Assembly (NCBI GenBank): GCA_029573725.1 | Contig: JAKQDQ010000181.1 | Location: 1 to 64,000 of the forward strand | Direction: 5' to 3' | Source of the DNA: Verrucomicrobiota bacterium | GTDB taxonomy: Bacteria; Verrucomicrobiota; Verrucomicrobiia; Limisphaerales; JADLHS01 | DNA length: 64,000 nt | Shown: positions 1-11,415 of the stretch, piece after piece | Layout: each line of letters opens with the position of its first letter | Position numbering within the stretch: position 1 is the stretch's first letter | Notes under the pieces: model-generated | What the model saw: the letters and a program-made list of their open reading frames with translations, nothing else | What the model was told of the DNA's origin: nothing | Databases searched by the model: none | Position numbers and translations under genes: made by a program

Positions 1-1514
1 TCCTGCTCTACGGCGGCGCGGTGCAGCTCGCCGGCTCGGTGACCGCGCGCAAAAACCAGCGCGCCACCACGTCGGACTGGATGGAACTGGAGAAGAAGCG
101 CGGCATCTCGATCAGCTCGACGGTGCTGCAATTCGATTACGACGGCTATCGCATCAACCTGCTCGACACGCCCGGCCACAAAGACTTCTCCGAGGACACC
201 TATCGCGTGCTCACGGCGGTGGATTCGGTGGTGATGGTGATTGACGCCGGCAAGGGCATCGAGCCGCAGACGAAGAAGCTCTTCGAGGTGTGCCGGCATC
301 GCGGCGTGCCCATCTTCACCTTCATGAACAAGTGCGACCGCCCGACACGCGATCCGCTCGAACTGGTGGACGAACTGGAGCGAGTGCTCGGCATCGGCGC
401 GTTTCCGGTGAACTGGCCCATCGGCAACGGCTTTGATTTTCGCGGCGTGTTCGACCGGCAGACGAGTCAGATGCATCTCTTCGAGCGCACCGTGGGCGGA
501 CAGTTTCGCGCGCCGGTGAGTGTGGGGGACATCAATGATCCCGCCGTGCGCGGCCAGCTCGATGAGCAGACGTTCGGCAAGACGGCTGAGGAATTGCAGA
601 TGCTCGAAACTGCCGGTGAAGTCTGGGATGACACCGCGGTGCTGGCAGGGCAACGGACGCCGGTGTTCTTCGGCAGCGCGAGCAATAATTTCGGGGTGCA
701 ACTGTTGCTGGATGGATTTTTGAAACATTCGCCGCCGCCCCAGCCGCGCGTAATGGCGGGCGTCAAAATCGTTCCAGATCATCCGGCGTTCTCTGGTTTC
801 ATCTTCAAGATTCAGGCGAACATGGACCCGAAGCACCGCGACCGCATCGCGTTCATCCGCGTGTGTTCCGGAAAATTCGAGCGTGACATGACGGTGCATC
901 ACTCGCGCAGTGAAAAGAAGGTGCGTCTCTCCAGCTCGCACAAGATTTTCGGCAATGAACGCGAGACCGTGGACGAGGCGTATCCCGGCGACGTCATTGG
1001 CCTGGTCGGTCATGACGCGTTCGGCATTGGCGATACGCTGACCACCGATCCGAAAATTGCCTACAACGAGATTCCGCGTTTCACTCCGGAGGCGTTCAGC
1101 TACCTGCACAATCCGAACACGGCCAAGTTCAAACAATTCCGGCAGGGCCTCGATCAGCTGCTGCAAGAGGGCGTGATTCAGGTGTTGTCGCTGCGCCATG
1201 CTCCGGTGAAAACCCCGCTGCTTGCCGCCGTCGGCCCGCTGCAATTCGAGGTGGTGCAGTACCGGCTCGAGAGCGAGTACGGTGCGGCGTCGCGCGTGGA
1301 GCCCGCCCCCTGGACCGTGGTGCGTTGGTTGCCGCCCGCGATCAGCGAGACTGCTCTGGATGCCCTGGTGCTGCCGACCGGCGCACGGATCGCCTACGAC
1401 ATGGGCCAGAACCCCGTCGTCCTGTTCAGCAACGCATGGTCGTCCCAGTATTTTGGCGAAACCAATCCGGGCGTGCCCCTTTCCGCCCTGCCCGTGCAAA
1501 CGGCGCGCGAGTAG
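1..1514 (+). CDS. prfC: Peptide chain release factor 3 (5'-truncated by window edge)
   Basis: Translational GTPase that recycles release factors 1 and 2 from the ribosome after termination. The reading frame is open from the first bases, so the start codon and the P-loop lie upstream of the window. Visible parts are the DWMELEKKRGISI switch region, the G3 motif DTPGHKDFSEDTYR, the G4 motif NKCD, and the long RF3-specific C-terminal domains, including FKIQANMDPKHRDRIAF and VGPLQFEVVQYRLESEY. The sequence follows E. coli RF3 almost end to end, which separates it from EF-G. It converges with the beta-mannosidase gene. The only doubt is the missing N-terminus. Confidence 0.96.
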   Translation, partial: LLYGGAVQLAGSVTARKNQRATTSDWMELEKKRGISISSTVLQFDYDGYRINLLDTPGHKDFSEDTYRVLTAVDSVVMVIDAGKGIEPQTKKLFEVCRHRGVPIFTFMNKCDRPTRDPLELVDELERVLGIGAFPVNWPIGNGFDFRGVFDRQTSQMHLFERTVGGQFRAPVSVGDINDPAVRGQLDEQTFGKTAEELQMLETAGEVWDDTAVLAGQRTPVFFGSASNNFGVQLLLDGFLKHSPPPQPRVMAGVKIVPDHPAFSGFIFKIQANMDPKHRDRIAFIRVCSGKFERDMTVHHSRSEKKVRLSSSHKIFGNERETVDEAYPGDVIGLVGHDAFGIGDTLTTDPKIAYNEIPRFTPEAFSYLHNPNTAKFKQFRQGLDQLLQEGVIQVLSLRHAPVKTPLLAAVGPLQFEVVQYRLESEYGAASRVEPAPWTVVRWLPPAISETALDALVLPTGARIAYDMGQNPVVLFSNAWSSQYFGETNPGVPLSALPVQTARE

Positions 1515-1535
1515 TGGCCGGCCCGGAGCGGCCAC
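1514..1535. terminator. GC-rich hairpin between convergent prfC and GH2 gene
   Basis: A perfect 7-bp stem (GTGGCCG at 1514-1520, CGGCCAC at 1529-1535) with an 8-nt loop starts at the last base of the prfC stop codon. There is no T-tract on either side, so it is at best a transcript-end stabiliser or a weak bidirectional terminator. Confidence 0.35.
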
Positions 1536-1553
1536 GCGTGGTGATCGCGCGAC

Positions 1554-4067
1554 TCAGTTGTTGTACGTGTCAAACAGGTTGTGAACGTACAAGGCGTCCC
1601 GGAACTGTTCCGGCGTCATGGGCTGATCGGGTGTGACCACGATCTCCACCGGCGCGCCCGCGCGCACGTGTACGAAATTGTCCGAATACCGCGCACGGCT
1701 GCCTTTCAGCTCGAGCCACGTCCACAACGCGGGATGACGCGCGTCCAGGCGCACCACGAATTGTTTGCCGGAAGCCTTGAGATCTGTTTGCAACCACGGA
1801 TCCACCAGCGGCAGTTCCTTGGGCCGCGCCAGCGTCACCAGGTTGTCTGAGGTTGGTTGCCCGGGTGTCTCCAATTTCAACCAGACCATCAGATTGTCAG
1901 CGCCATGTTTTTTTGCCAGCGCTTGCAGGTCAAGTTTGGTGACCAACTGACTGGCTTGTGCGCCGAGCGTCACCCGGCGGTTTTCGCGTTGCAATGAGGT
2001 GCCGTCAGCCGTGGTGACCTCCCAACTGACGGTAGCGGGTTTTTCCTCCCGCAAATCGCTGGTGGCATAAATCGCCACGGAATTGTTGGTGGGATTTTCC
2101 AAACCGGACACGAGCACCGGTGCGTAAAAGTGCCGTGCGAAGTATTGCAGCGCCTTCCAGTTGCCGTAGTAATCCACTGCGGACCAACTGGTAACCGGCC
2201 AGCAATCATTGTATTGCCAGAACACGCAACCCATGGAGGCGGGCTGGTTTTGACGCCAGAACTCGGCGCCCATTTTGATTCCGTACCCCTGCAGAATCTG
2301 GCTCAACCACAAGGCGCTTTCAAAATCCTTCGGTTCGTGAAAGTAACGCGCCGTGGTGTCCTGGATTTTTTGATTGCCGTTGCCGGAGGAGCGTTGATGC
2401 CACTGCATCACCGGTGTAAGCAATGACGCGCGGTCCTGCGGCAGGGTGTAGGTCGCCACCGTGGACGGTTCGGGGAAGGATTGGAAGCCGAATTCGCTCA
2501 TGAACCCGTTCAGTTCGCGAAAACTCTCAAACGGTTTATCTCCGTGCCAGACGCCCCACGAATGGATGTCGCCCACCTCGGGGCTGCCGGGCACGTAAAC
2601 GGCCTGCGGCGCCAAGCGCCGGACCTCGCCCCCGATCAGGTCGCTGAACAGTTTGTCGTAATCCGCCTTGCCCATGCTGTTGGTGGACCACTCCGCCTTG
2701 GTCATGAGCGAGATTTCATTGTTGCCGCACCAGACGGCGATGCTCGGATGATGGCGCAGGCGCTTGACGTTATCGCGCACTTCCTGCCGCACGTTGTCCA
2801 TGAACGCGGGGTCAAAGGCCGGGTAACTGGAGCAGGCGAATTTGAAATCCAACCAGACCAGAATGCCCGCGGCATCGCACGCCTCGAACAGCGCCGGCTC
2901 TTCGTAATAACCGCCACCCCAGAAACGCAGCAGGTTCATGTTCGCCGCCACGGCATCGTTGACGTAGCGCTGTAATTGTTCCGTGGTGACGCGATTGGGA
3001 AACGGATCCGCGGGAATCCAATTCGCGCCCTTGGCAAAAACGGTCACGCCGTTCACCGCCAGGCGCAGTGATTGGTTGCGATCCGGCGGCAATAATTTCA
3101 CAGTGCGCAGGCCGATCCGTTTGACGGTGTAATCCAACAGGTCCGTGTCCAGATTCATCAAGCCCACATGCACGTCATATAACGGCTGGCCTCCCAGGCC
3201 GACCGGCCACCACAGCTGCGGTTGCTTGATGAGCAGCGCGCCCGCGCCCTTGCCCTGCGTCAACGGAATGAAAGTCCGATCCAGTGTCTTGTCGCCGTAC
3301 TGCACGGCAATGATCGCCGTCAGCGGCTCTTGACTGACCGCTTCGGCCTCGACCTGCACCGTCAGCGAGACCTGCTCTTTCACGGTGTGGTCCTGCTGGA
3401 TGGATATGTCGGTAAAGCGCGCCTCGTCAAACGCCACCAGTTGGATGTCGCGCCAGATACCGCAGGTGATCAGCACGGGGCCCCAATCCCAACCGAAGTT
3501 GCACGGCTCCTTGCGCACCCAGGCGCGCCCCGACGGTTCGTGAGACCCGATCCATTCATACAGGGGCCGTTCGGCGTTGCGTTCGCGCATGACCGGCAAG
3601 GGCGAATCAAAAGCCACCTCGATGATGTTAACGCCGGGGACCAGCGCCTCCCTGGCGTCAAATTCCCAGGTGCGAAACATGTTATCCGTACGGCCCAACT
3701 CCCTGCCATTCAAGCGGACAGTGGCCAGCGTGTCCAAACCGTCGCACCGCAGCAGAATCCGCTTGTGCCGCAACAACTCTGGCGGCGCAAGAAAGGTGCG
3801 GCGATAGATCCAGTTGGTTTCCCCCACCCATTGGACCAATTTTTCGTTCTCGCGAAAAAACGGATCGGGAATGCGCTGGGCGGCGAGCAGATCGGTGTGA
3901 ATGCAGCCCGGCACGCTGGCGGGCAGCCAGTTGGTGCCGCCCGCCTCCACCACCTGCCACGAACCGTTCAAGCTGACGGTGGTGATCTTGGTCAAATCGG
4001 CGGCGGACGTGCCCACCACCCCGGCGAGCAGAACCACCAGGGACCAGAGACGCGTTGGAGCTTTCAT
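1554..4067 (-). CDS. Secreted glycoside hydrolase family 2 beta-mannosidase
   Basis: An 837-residue exo-glycosidase likely to remove beta-linked mannose from the non-reducing ends of mannans or glycoprotein glycans in the periplasm. The start at 4067 gives a clear signal peptide (MKAPTRLWSLVVLLAGVVGTSA); longer starts would add a non-signal extension. A GH2 sugar-binding domain and an Ig-like domain precede the TIM barrel. WCGNNE carries the acid/base Glu (about Glu451) and SEFGF carries the nucleophile (about Glu525). This spacing and the SEFGFQSFP motif match beta-mannosidases better than beta-galactosidases. The gene stands alone between prfC and an ABC-F gene. Substrate assignment is by family; no linked mannan operon is visible. 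Confidence 0.9.
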   Translation of the reverse strand: MKAPTRLWSLVVLLAGVVGTSAADLTKITTVSLNGSWQVVEAGGTNWLPASVPGCIHTDLLAAQRIPDPFFRENEKLVQWVGETNWIYRRTFLAPPELLRHKRILLRCDGLDTLATVRLNGRELGRTDNMFRTWEFDAREALVPGVNIIEVAFDSPLPVMRERNAERPLYEWIGSHEPSGRAWVRKEPCNFGWDWGPVLITCGIWRDIQLVAFDEARFTDISIQQDHTVKEQVSLTVQVEAEAVSQEPLTAIIAVQYGDKTLDRTFIPLTQGKGAGALLIKQPQLWWPVGLGGQPLYDVHVGLMNLDTDLLDYTVKRIGLRTVKLLPPDRNQSLRLAVNGVTVFAKGANWIPADPFPNRVTTEQLQRYVNDAVAANMNLLRFWGGGYYEEPALFEACDAAGILVWLDFKFACSSYPAFDPAFMDNVRQEVRDNVKRLRHHPSIAVWCGNNEISLMTKAEWSTNSMGKADYDKLFSDLIGGEVRRLAPQAVYVPGSPEVGDIHSWGVWHGDKPFESFRELNGFMSEFGFQSFPEPSTVATYTLPQDRASLLTPVMQWHQRSSGNGNQKIQDTTARYFHEPKDFESALWLSQILQGYGIKMGAEFWRQNQPASMGCVFWQYNDCWPVTSWSAVDYYGNWKALQYFARHFYAPVLVSGLENPTNNSVAIYATSDLREEKPATVSWEVTTADGTSLQRENRRVTLGAQASQLVTKLDLQALAKKHGADNLMVWLKLETPGQPTSDNLVTLARPKELPLVDPWLQTDLKASGKQFVVRLDARHPALWTWLELKGSRARYSDNFVHVRAGAPVEIVVTPDQPMTPEQFRDALYVHNLFDTYNN

Positions 4068-4166
4068 AACCCGGACAGTGTAGGCGGCATGGCGGCGCGT
4101 GGCGAGACTGGACTTTGTTCGGCAAACGAAAAGGGTTAACCTGCCGGGACGACGTTGAGTACCGCC

Positions 4167-6077
4167 ATGTCCACCATTCTCCAGGCCACGGAAGTGACCG
4201 TGCGCCACGGCACGCAGGTTTTGCTGGATGCCGCCACCTTCGCCATCGCGGCGGGGCAGCGGATTGGGCTGGTGGGACGGAACGGCTGCGGCAAGACCAC
4301 GTTCCTCAAGGTGCTGGCGGGATTACAGACGCCGGACGCCGGGACGGTCACGCGCCGCCGTGAGTTGTCCACCAGTTACCTCCCCCAGGATTTTCAACTC
4401 GATCCCGCGCTGGACGTGCGCGGCAATGTGCGCGCGGGTGCGGCGGAAGTGTTGCGTTGGATTGCCGAGTTCGAGGCCTTGCCGCCGGATTCCGGGCGCC
4501 ATGCGGAACTGGAGCAGCGCATCCAGTCCCGGGACGGATGGACGCTGGATCAACGCATTGACACCGCCCTGTCCCGCTTGAACTGTCCGGCCGGGACGCG
4601 CGCCACGGACCAGCTGTCCGGCGGCGAGAAGCGGCGGGTGGCCCTGGCCCGCGCCATCGTGTCCCGGCCCGACTTTCTGCTGCTCGACGAACCCACGAAC
4701 CATCTCGATCCGGAAGCCATTGCGTGGATGGCGGAGTTTCTCGAAAATTTTCCCGGCACGTTCCTCATCGTCACCCACGACCGTTATTTCCTCGACCGCG
4801 TGGTGACGCGAATGGTGGAGCTGGACGAGGGCAAATTCTGGGAGCACGCGGGCAATTACACGGACTACCTGCTCGCCCGGGCGGAACGGGAGCAGGCCCA
4901 GTCGGTGGTCGAACACAAGCGGCAGATGTTTCTGCGCAAGGAACTGGCCTGGGTGCGGACCGGTCCACGCGCCCAGCGCACCAAGCAGAAGAACCGCTTC
5001 GAGCGTTATTACGCGGCGGCGGCCCAGGCCGGCCCCGCCATGGACACCGACCTGGAACTGGTGATTCCGCCGCCACCGCAGTTGGGCAATCGCACCGTGG
5101 AATTGACCAACCTGGGAGTGGAACGGGGGGGGCGACCGTTGTTCTCCGGATTCAGTTTCAATTTTGAGAATGGCCGGCGCGTCGGCATTTGCGGCCGCAA
5201 TGGGCTGGGCAAAACCACGCTGTTGAAAATCATTCTGGGCCAGCTCCAACCCACCGAAGGCACGGTCAAAACCGGTCCGCTCACCCGGTTCAATTACGTG
5301 GACCAGGCGCGTCAGCAACTGCATGATGACCTTACCGTGCTGGCGGAGGCCTCCGACGGGACGGAGTTCGTCCTGTGGGGCGAAGCGCGGCTTTCCGTGC
5401 GCAGTTATTTGAAGCGGTTTTTGTTTGCGGATGACCGTCTCACGACGCGCGTGGGCCAGTTGAGCGGCGGCGAACGCAGCCGGCTGCTGTTGGCCAAAAT
5501 CCTTAAGGCGGGCGGCAACTTTCTCATTCTGGATGAACCGACGAATGATCTGGACTTGCCGACGTTGCGGGTGCTGGAGGAGGCGCTGGTGGCGTTTCCG
5601 GGGGTCGTGTGCGTTGTCAGTCATGACCGTTACTTCTTGAACCGGGTGTGCACGGATATTCTCGCGTTCGAAGGCGATGGCCGGATTCAGCACAGCGTGG
5701 GCGACTACGATTACTACCTGGAGAAGAAGCGCCGGGCGGACACGGCCGCCGCGCGCCGGCTGCCGCCGGAGGCCCCCCCCGCCAAGCCGCCGGAGGCAAA
5801 CGTCTCCGCCGCATCCGGCCCGCCGCGCCCGCGGAAATTATCCTTCAAGGAGCAGCGCGAATTGGCCGGGGTGGAGGCGCAGATTGCGGCGGCGGAGGCG
5901 GAAATCGCGCGCATTGAGGGGCTTTTTGCCGCGCCGGATTTTCATCGCACGCACGCGCCACAAACCGGCCGGTTGCTGGCCGACCTGGCGGCCGCGCGGG
6001 AAACGGTGGCGGCGCTCTACCAACGCTGGGAGGAACTGGAAACCATCAAGATCGCTGCGGCGCAACGCACCACGTAG
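4167..6077 (+). CDS. uup: ABC-F family ATPase, Uup-like
   Basis: Soluble ATPase of 636 residues with two ABC domains and no membrane segments, as in ABC-F translation or DNA-associated factors. The first Walker A is GRNGCGKTT (about residue 37) with signature LSGGEKRRVALARA and Walker B LLLDEPTNHLD. The second is GRNGLGKTT (about 343) with LSGGERSRLLLAK and LILDEPTNDLD. An arm/linker region lies between them. The basic, Pro/Ala-rich tail ends in a coiled coil (KEQRELAGVEAQI onward), typical of Uup's DNA-binding C-terminal domain. An in-frame TTG at 4155 would add four residues; I chose the ATG at 4167. Uup is favoured over EttA because of this tail. Confidence 0.88.
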   Translation: MSTILQATEVTVRHGTQVLLDAATFAIAAGQRIGLVGRNGCGKTTFLKVLAGLQTPDAGTVTRRRELSTSYLPQDFQLDPALDVRGNVRAGAAEVLRWIAEFEALPPDSGRHAELEQRIQSRDGWTLDQRIDTALSRLNCPAGTRATDQLSGGEKRRVALARAIVSRPDFLLLDEPTNHLDPEAIAWMAEFLENFPGTFLIVTHDRYFLDRVVTRMVELDEGKFWEHAGNYTDYLLARAEREQAQSVVEHKRQMFLRKELAWVRTGPRAQRTKQKNRFERYYAAAAQAGPAMDTDLELVIPPPPQLGNRTVELTNLGVERGGRPLFSGFSFNFENGRRVGICGRNGLGKTTLLKIILGQLQPTEGTVKTGPLTRFNYVDQARQQLHDDLTVLAEASDGTEFVLWGEARLSVRSYLKRFLFADDRLTTRVGQLSGGERSRLLLAKILKAGGNFLILDEPTNDLDLPTLRVLEEALVAFPGVVCVVSHDRYFLNRVCTDILAFEGDGRIQHSVGDYDYYLEKKRRADTAAARRLPPEAPPAKPPEANVSAASGPPRPRKLSFKEQRELAGVEAQIAAAEAEIARIEGLFAAPDFHRTHAPQTGRLLADLAAARETVAALYQRWEELETIKIAAAQRTT

Positions 6078-6084
6078 GGCGCGT

Positions 6085-6102
6085 GGCGCGGCTGAACGCG
6101 CC
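6085..6102. terminator. GC hairpin between convergent uup and ligA
   Basis: A 6-bp perfect GGCGCG/CGCGCC stem with a GCTGAA loop sits in the 38-nt gap between two convergent stop codons. It lacks a T-tract, so terminator function is only suggested by position. Confidence 0.3.
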
Positions 6103-6115
6103 GGACGGGCGGCGC

Positions 6116-8569
<2,454 letters not shown>

Positions 8570-8614
8570 TCACCTACCGTCACCGCGGTTGGCAACTAGA
8601 GCAAATCTTGATTT

Positions 8615-9514
8615 ATGAGCGTATTGATCGTGGGTTCAACGGCCTTGGATTCCATCAAAACTCCGCGGCGGGAAAATCCGAAGTTGTTGGGCGGCTCGGC
8701 AAGCCACGCCGCGGTGGCGGCCAGTTTTTTTTCGCCCGTCAACATGGTGGGTGTGGTGGGCGAGGATTTTCCGTCGAAATACACCCGGCTCTTCAAGCGG
8801 CACGGCATTGATCTGGCCGGATTGCAGGTCAAACCCGGCAAAACGTTCCACTGGTCGGGCGAGTACGAGGCAAACATGAACAACCGCCGGACGCTGCTGA
8901 CGGAACTGGGGGTGTTTGAAACGTTTTCTCCGGAACTGCCGCGCCCCTATCAGTCCTCGCCGTTTGTGCTGCTCGCCAATATCGCGCCGGCGTTGCAACT
9001 GCACGTGCTGCGACAGATGCGCCGGCCAAGGTTCGTCGTTGCGGACACCATGGATCTCTGGTTGAACATCGCCCTGGAGGATCTGCTGGCGTTGATCAAA
9101 CTGGTGGATGGGTTTGTGCTCAATGACAGTGAAGCGCAGCAGTTGACCCAGACGGACAATGTCTTCAACGCGCTCAAAAAGATTCACCGACTCGGGCCGA
9201 AGTACGTGATTATCAAACAGGGCTCGCACGGCTCCATTCTGAGCGGACCGAAGGGATTTTTTCTCTGTCCGGCCTATCCCGTCTCCGGGCTGGTGGACCC
9301 GACGGGGGCCGGCGACTCGTTTGTGGGCGCCCTGATGGGGTATCTGGCGCGGGCCCGCGGCTCAACGGATGCCCACATTCGGCGCGCGATGATTCACGGA
9401 AGCGTCGTGGCCTCCTTTTGCTGTGAAGGCTTTGGCCTGAACCGAACCGTTACGGCCACGCCCGCTCAAATTGACGAGCGGGTGAAACGTCTTGAACAAA
9501 TAACCCGATTTTGA
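8615..9514 (+). CDS. PfkB-family carbohydrate/nucleoside kinase
   Basis: A 299-residue ribokinase-fold kinase that transfers phosphate from ATP to a sugar or nucleoside hydroxyl. The N-terminal GGSASHAAVAAS segment is the substrate-side glycine motif. The C-terminal DPTGAGDSFVGALMGYLAR is the PfkB signature 2, with the anion hole and the catalytic Asp of GAGD. The substrate cannot be read from the sequence. It is followed after 38 nt by a Lon-N-domain gene on the same strand, so the two may be cotranscribed, but no pathway partner is adjacent. ATG at 8615 is the first start and fits the family. Confidence 0.85.
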   Translation: MSVLIVGSTALDSIKTPRRENPKLLGGSASHAAVAASFFSPVNMVGVVGEDFPSKYTRLFKRHGIDLAGLQVKPGKTFHWSGEYEANMNNRRTLLTELGVFETFSPELPRPYQSSPFVLLANIAPALQLHVLRQMRRPRFVVADTMDLWLNIALEDLLALIKLVDGFVLNDSEAQQLTQTDNVFNALKKIHRLGPKYVIIKQGSHGSILSGPKGFFLCPAYPVSGLVDPTGAGDSFVGALMGYLARARGSTDAHIRRAMIHGSVVASFCCEGFGLNRTVTATPAQIDERVKRLEQITRF

Positions 9515-9552
9515 AACTGCGTTGGAACAGTTGTTGCTTGTCGAAGGCAGCT

Positions 9553-10239
9553 ATGACGTTGCCCGACGCAGTACCTGTGATGACGTTGCCCAACGCGATC
9601 CTGTTTCCGCAGGCGTTGCTTCCACTTTACGTCTTTGAAGCGCCCTATCGCCAATTGCTGGCCGATGCATTGCACGGCAACCGGCTCTTTGTGGTGGCCA
9701 TGCGTCATCCCGAGTCAGCCAACGAAACCCCGGCCAAAGTGGCCGGGATCGGGCTGATCCGCGTTGCCGTCGGGCACAAGGATCACACCGCGCACGTGAT
9801 TTTGCAGGGACTGGCGCGGGTGAAGCTCGGCCGGCTGAAAAAACGGCGGCCGTACCCGGTGCACGAAATTGAACCGCTGCCTCCCGCAACTGGAAGCGGC
9901 CGGAAAATTGGTGGGCTTCTGGCGCGCGCGCGGCTGTTGCTGAAGGAACGAGTGAAGCAGGGCATTCCGTTTCCGTTTCCATTCGTTTCCAGTGCGCAGC
10001 CCGCCCAGGCCGGTCAGCCGCCGCACACACTGTCCGCGCGGGAAATGCTGGATTATCTTGATTCCATTGTCGAACCGGAGCGGGCGACGGATTTAATGGC
10101 GGGAATGGTTTTGGCCGCGGCCGAGGAACGCCAGAAGATCCTGGCAACCCGCGGCTTGGAAACCCGGCTGCGCCATCTGACGCATTTTCTCCACCGCGAC
10201 TTGGAGTCACAGTCGCAGCCCAAGGTTCTGGGCCAATAA
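9553..10239 (+). CDS. LON peptidase N-terminal (substrate-binding) domain protein
   Basis: A 228-residue stand-alone Lon N-terminal domain without ATPase or protease parts. The opening VMTLPNAILFPQALLPLYVFEAPYRQLL is the family's hallmark (usually LPLF.L...LFPG..LPLHIFE.RY). The start at ATG 9553 is preceded by an AAGG Shine-Dalgarno-like motif with 5-nt spacing; an in-frame TTG at 9511 is less likely. Such proteins are widespread but poorly characterised, probably protein-binding adaptors. It lies downstream of the PfkB kinase and converges with the parvulin gene. Confidence 0.85.
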   Translation: MTLPDAVPVMTLPNAILFPQALLPLYVFEAPYRQLLADALHGNRLFVVAMRHPESANETPAKVAGIGLIRVAVGHKDHTAHVILQGLARVKLGRLKKRRPYPVHEIEPLPPATGSGRKIGGLLARARLLLKERVKQGIPFPFPFVSSAQPAQAGQPPHTLSAREMLDYLDSIVEPERATDLMAGMVLAAAEERQKILATRGLETRLRHLTHFLHRDLESQSQPKVLGQ

Positions 10240-10257
10240 AGATGCGCCTGTTGGGGC

Positions 10258-10289
10258 CGCCGGGTGAAAAACCGATTTTCCCCCGGGCG
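10258..10289. terminator. Imperfect hairpin between convergent genes
   Basis: The 50-nt gap holds an imperfect inverted repeat, CGCCGGGTGAAAA against TTTTCCCCCGGGCG, spanning about 10258-10289. There is no clear T-run after the stem; a bidirectional terminator is plausible from position only. Confidence 0.3.
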
Positions 10290-11402
10290 TTACTTGGGGC
10301 CCGCGGCCGGCTGCTCCTGCTGCGATGAAGCCATCAATTCCTCAATTTTCTTCAACCGTTCATCCAGGATTTCCACATGGGCTTCCTTCCGCAACGCTTC
10401 AATGAATTTGCCGTCGGCCAGTTTTTTCTGCAGCGCCTGGCTGCGTAAAACTTCTTTGAGGTCATCCGCCACTTCCGCATAGGGAAGCATCCGGGCGGGG
10501 ATTTTCTCACCCAGCTTGATGATGTGATAGCCGTACGCGGTGGTCACCACATCACTGACTTGATTTGTGCGCAGGGAGAAGGCGGCGGCGGAGAATTCCG
10601 GCACCATGTCCTCGCGCTTGAACGTGTATTCTCCCCCGCGATCCTTGGAGCCGGGATCTTCGGAGTACTGCCTGGCCAGGGCGGCAAAATCGGCTCCGTC
10701 CACCGCCTGCTTCCGCACCTCCTCCAGCTGTTTGCGCTTCGCTTTTTTCTGCTCCTCGGACAAATCCTCTCCGGTGACCGGGTCCTTGGTGCTGAGCAAA
10801 ATGTGACTGGCACGCACCTGCTCCGGCTGTTCGAACCGGGTGGGGTTTTCCTCGTAATACTTTTTGGCGTCGGCATCGGTGATGTTGACCTCCAGCTCGC
10901 GTTGGAGGACGGCCGCCACGGTGGCCTGCTCCACGCGTTGCCGGTCCCACTCGGCCCGCGTCAGCCCCTGCAGGCGCAGCTGGCTGCCCAGTTTCTCATC
11001 GAATTCCGCATCGGTCAGCTTGTTGTCGGCTTTGAGGCGTTGCAGCGCCTTGGCAAACATCTCACGTCCCCTGGCCTTGTCGGCGTCGGTGGCCCGCGCC
11101 AATAACAACTGCGCGGCGATCAGGTCGTTCAGCTTCTGCAGCTGAAACATGCCGAGGTTGTCGGGCGGGATCGGGCGGCCCTGCGCATTGGCCGCAGCCT
11201 GTAGCTGGATCATTTCCGAATCCAACTGGCTGCGCTTGATTTCCACTCCCTTGCCCCTGGCAATCACCGGATCCCCGAGCAGGCTGTCGAGTTTGCTCAC
11301 GCTGTTGGTCGGGGTGTCGGCCCGGGTGGTCATACTGCTGCCGAAGCCGGCCAGCACCAGCCCAAGCGTGAGGCAGGAAATCCTGCGGGTAACAGAGGTC
11401 AT
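10290..11402 (-). CDS. Exported parvulin-type peptidyl-prolyl isomerase (SurA/PrsA-like)
   Basis: A periplasmic foldase of 370 residues that isomerises Xaa-Pro bonds and chaperones outer-membrane or secreted proteins. An N-terminal signal (RRISCLTLGLVLAGFG) is followed by a helical SurA-N-like region, then one rotamase domain: VRASHILLSTKDP, FAALARQYSEDPGSKDRGGEY, and AYGYHIIKLGEK. A Gln/Lys-rich tail ends the protein. Start 11402 lies 13 nt after the serA stop; an upstream start at 11453 would overlap serA and spoil the signal. It is probably cotranscribed with serA. The single rotamase domain makes it closer to PrsA/PpiC architecture than to two-domain SurA. Confidence 0.9.
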   Translation of the reverse strand: MTSVTRRISCLTLGLVLAGFGSSMTTRADTPTNSVSKLDSLLGDPVIARGKGVEIKRSQLDSEMIQLQAAANAQGRPIPPDNLGMFQLQKLNDLIAAQLLLARATDADKARGREMFAKALQRLKADNKLTDAEFDEKLGSQLRLQGLTRAEWDRQRVEQATVAAVLQRELEVNITDADAKKYYEENPTRFEQPEQVRASHILLSTKDPVTGEDLSEEQKKAKRKQLEEVRKQAVDGADFAALARQYSEDPGSKDRGGEYTFKREDMVPEFSAAAFSLRTNQVSDVVTTAYGYHIIKLGEKIPARMLPYAEVADDLKEVLRSQALQKKLADGKFIEALRKEAHVEILDERLKKIEELMASSQQEQPAAGPK

Positions 11403-11415
11403 AGGAATGATTCGT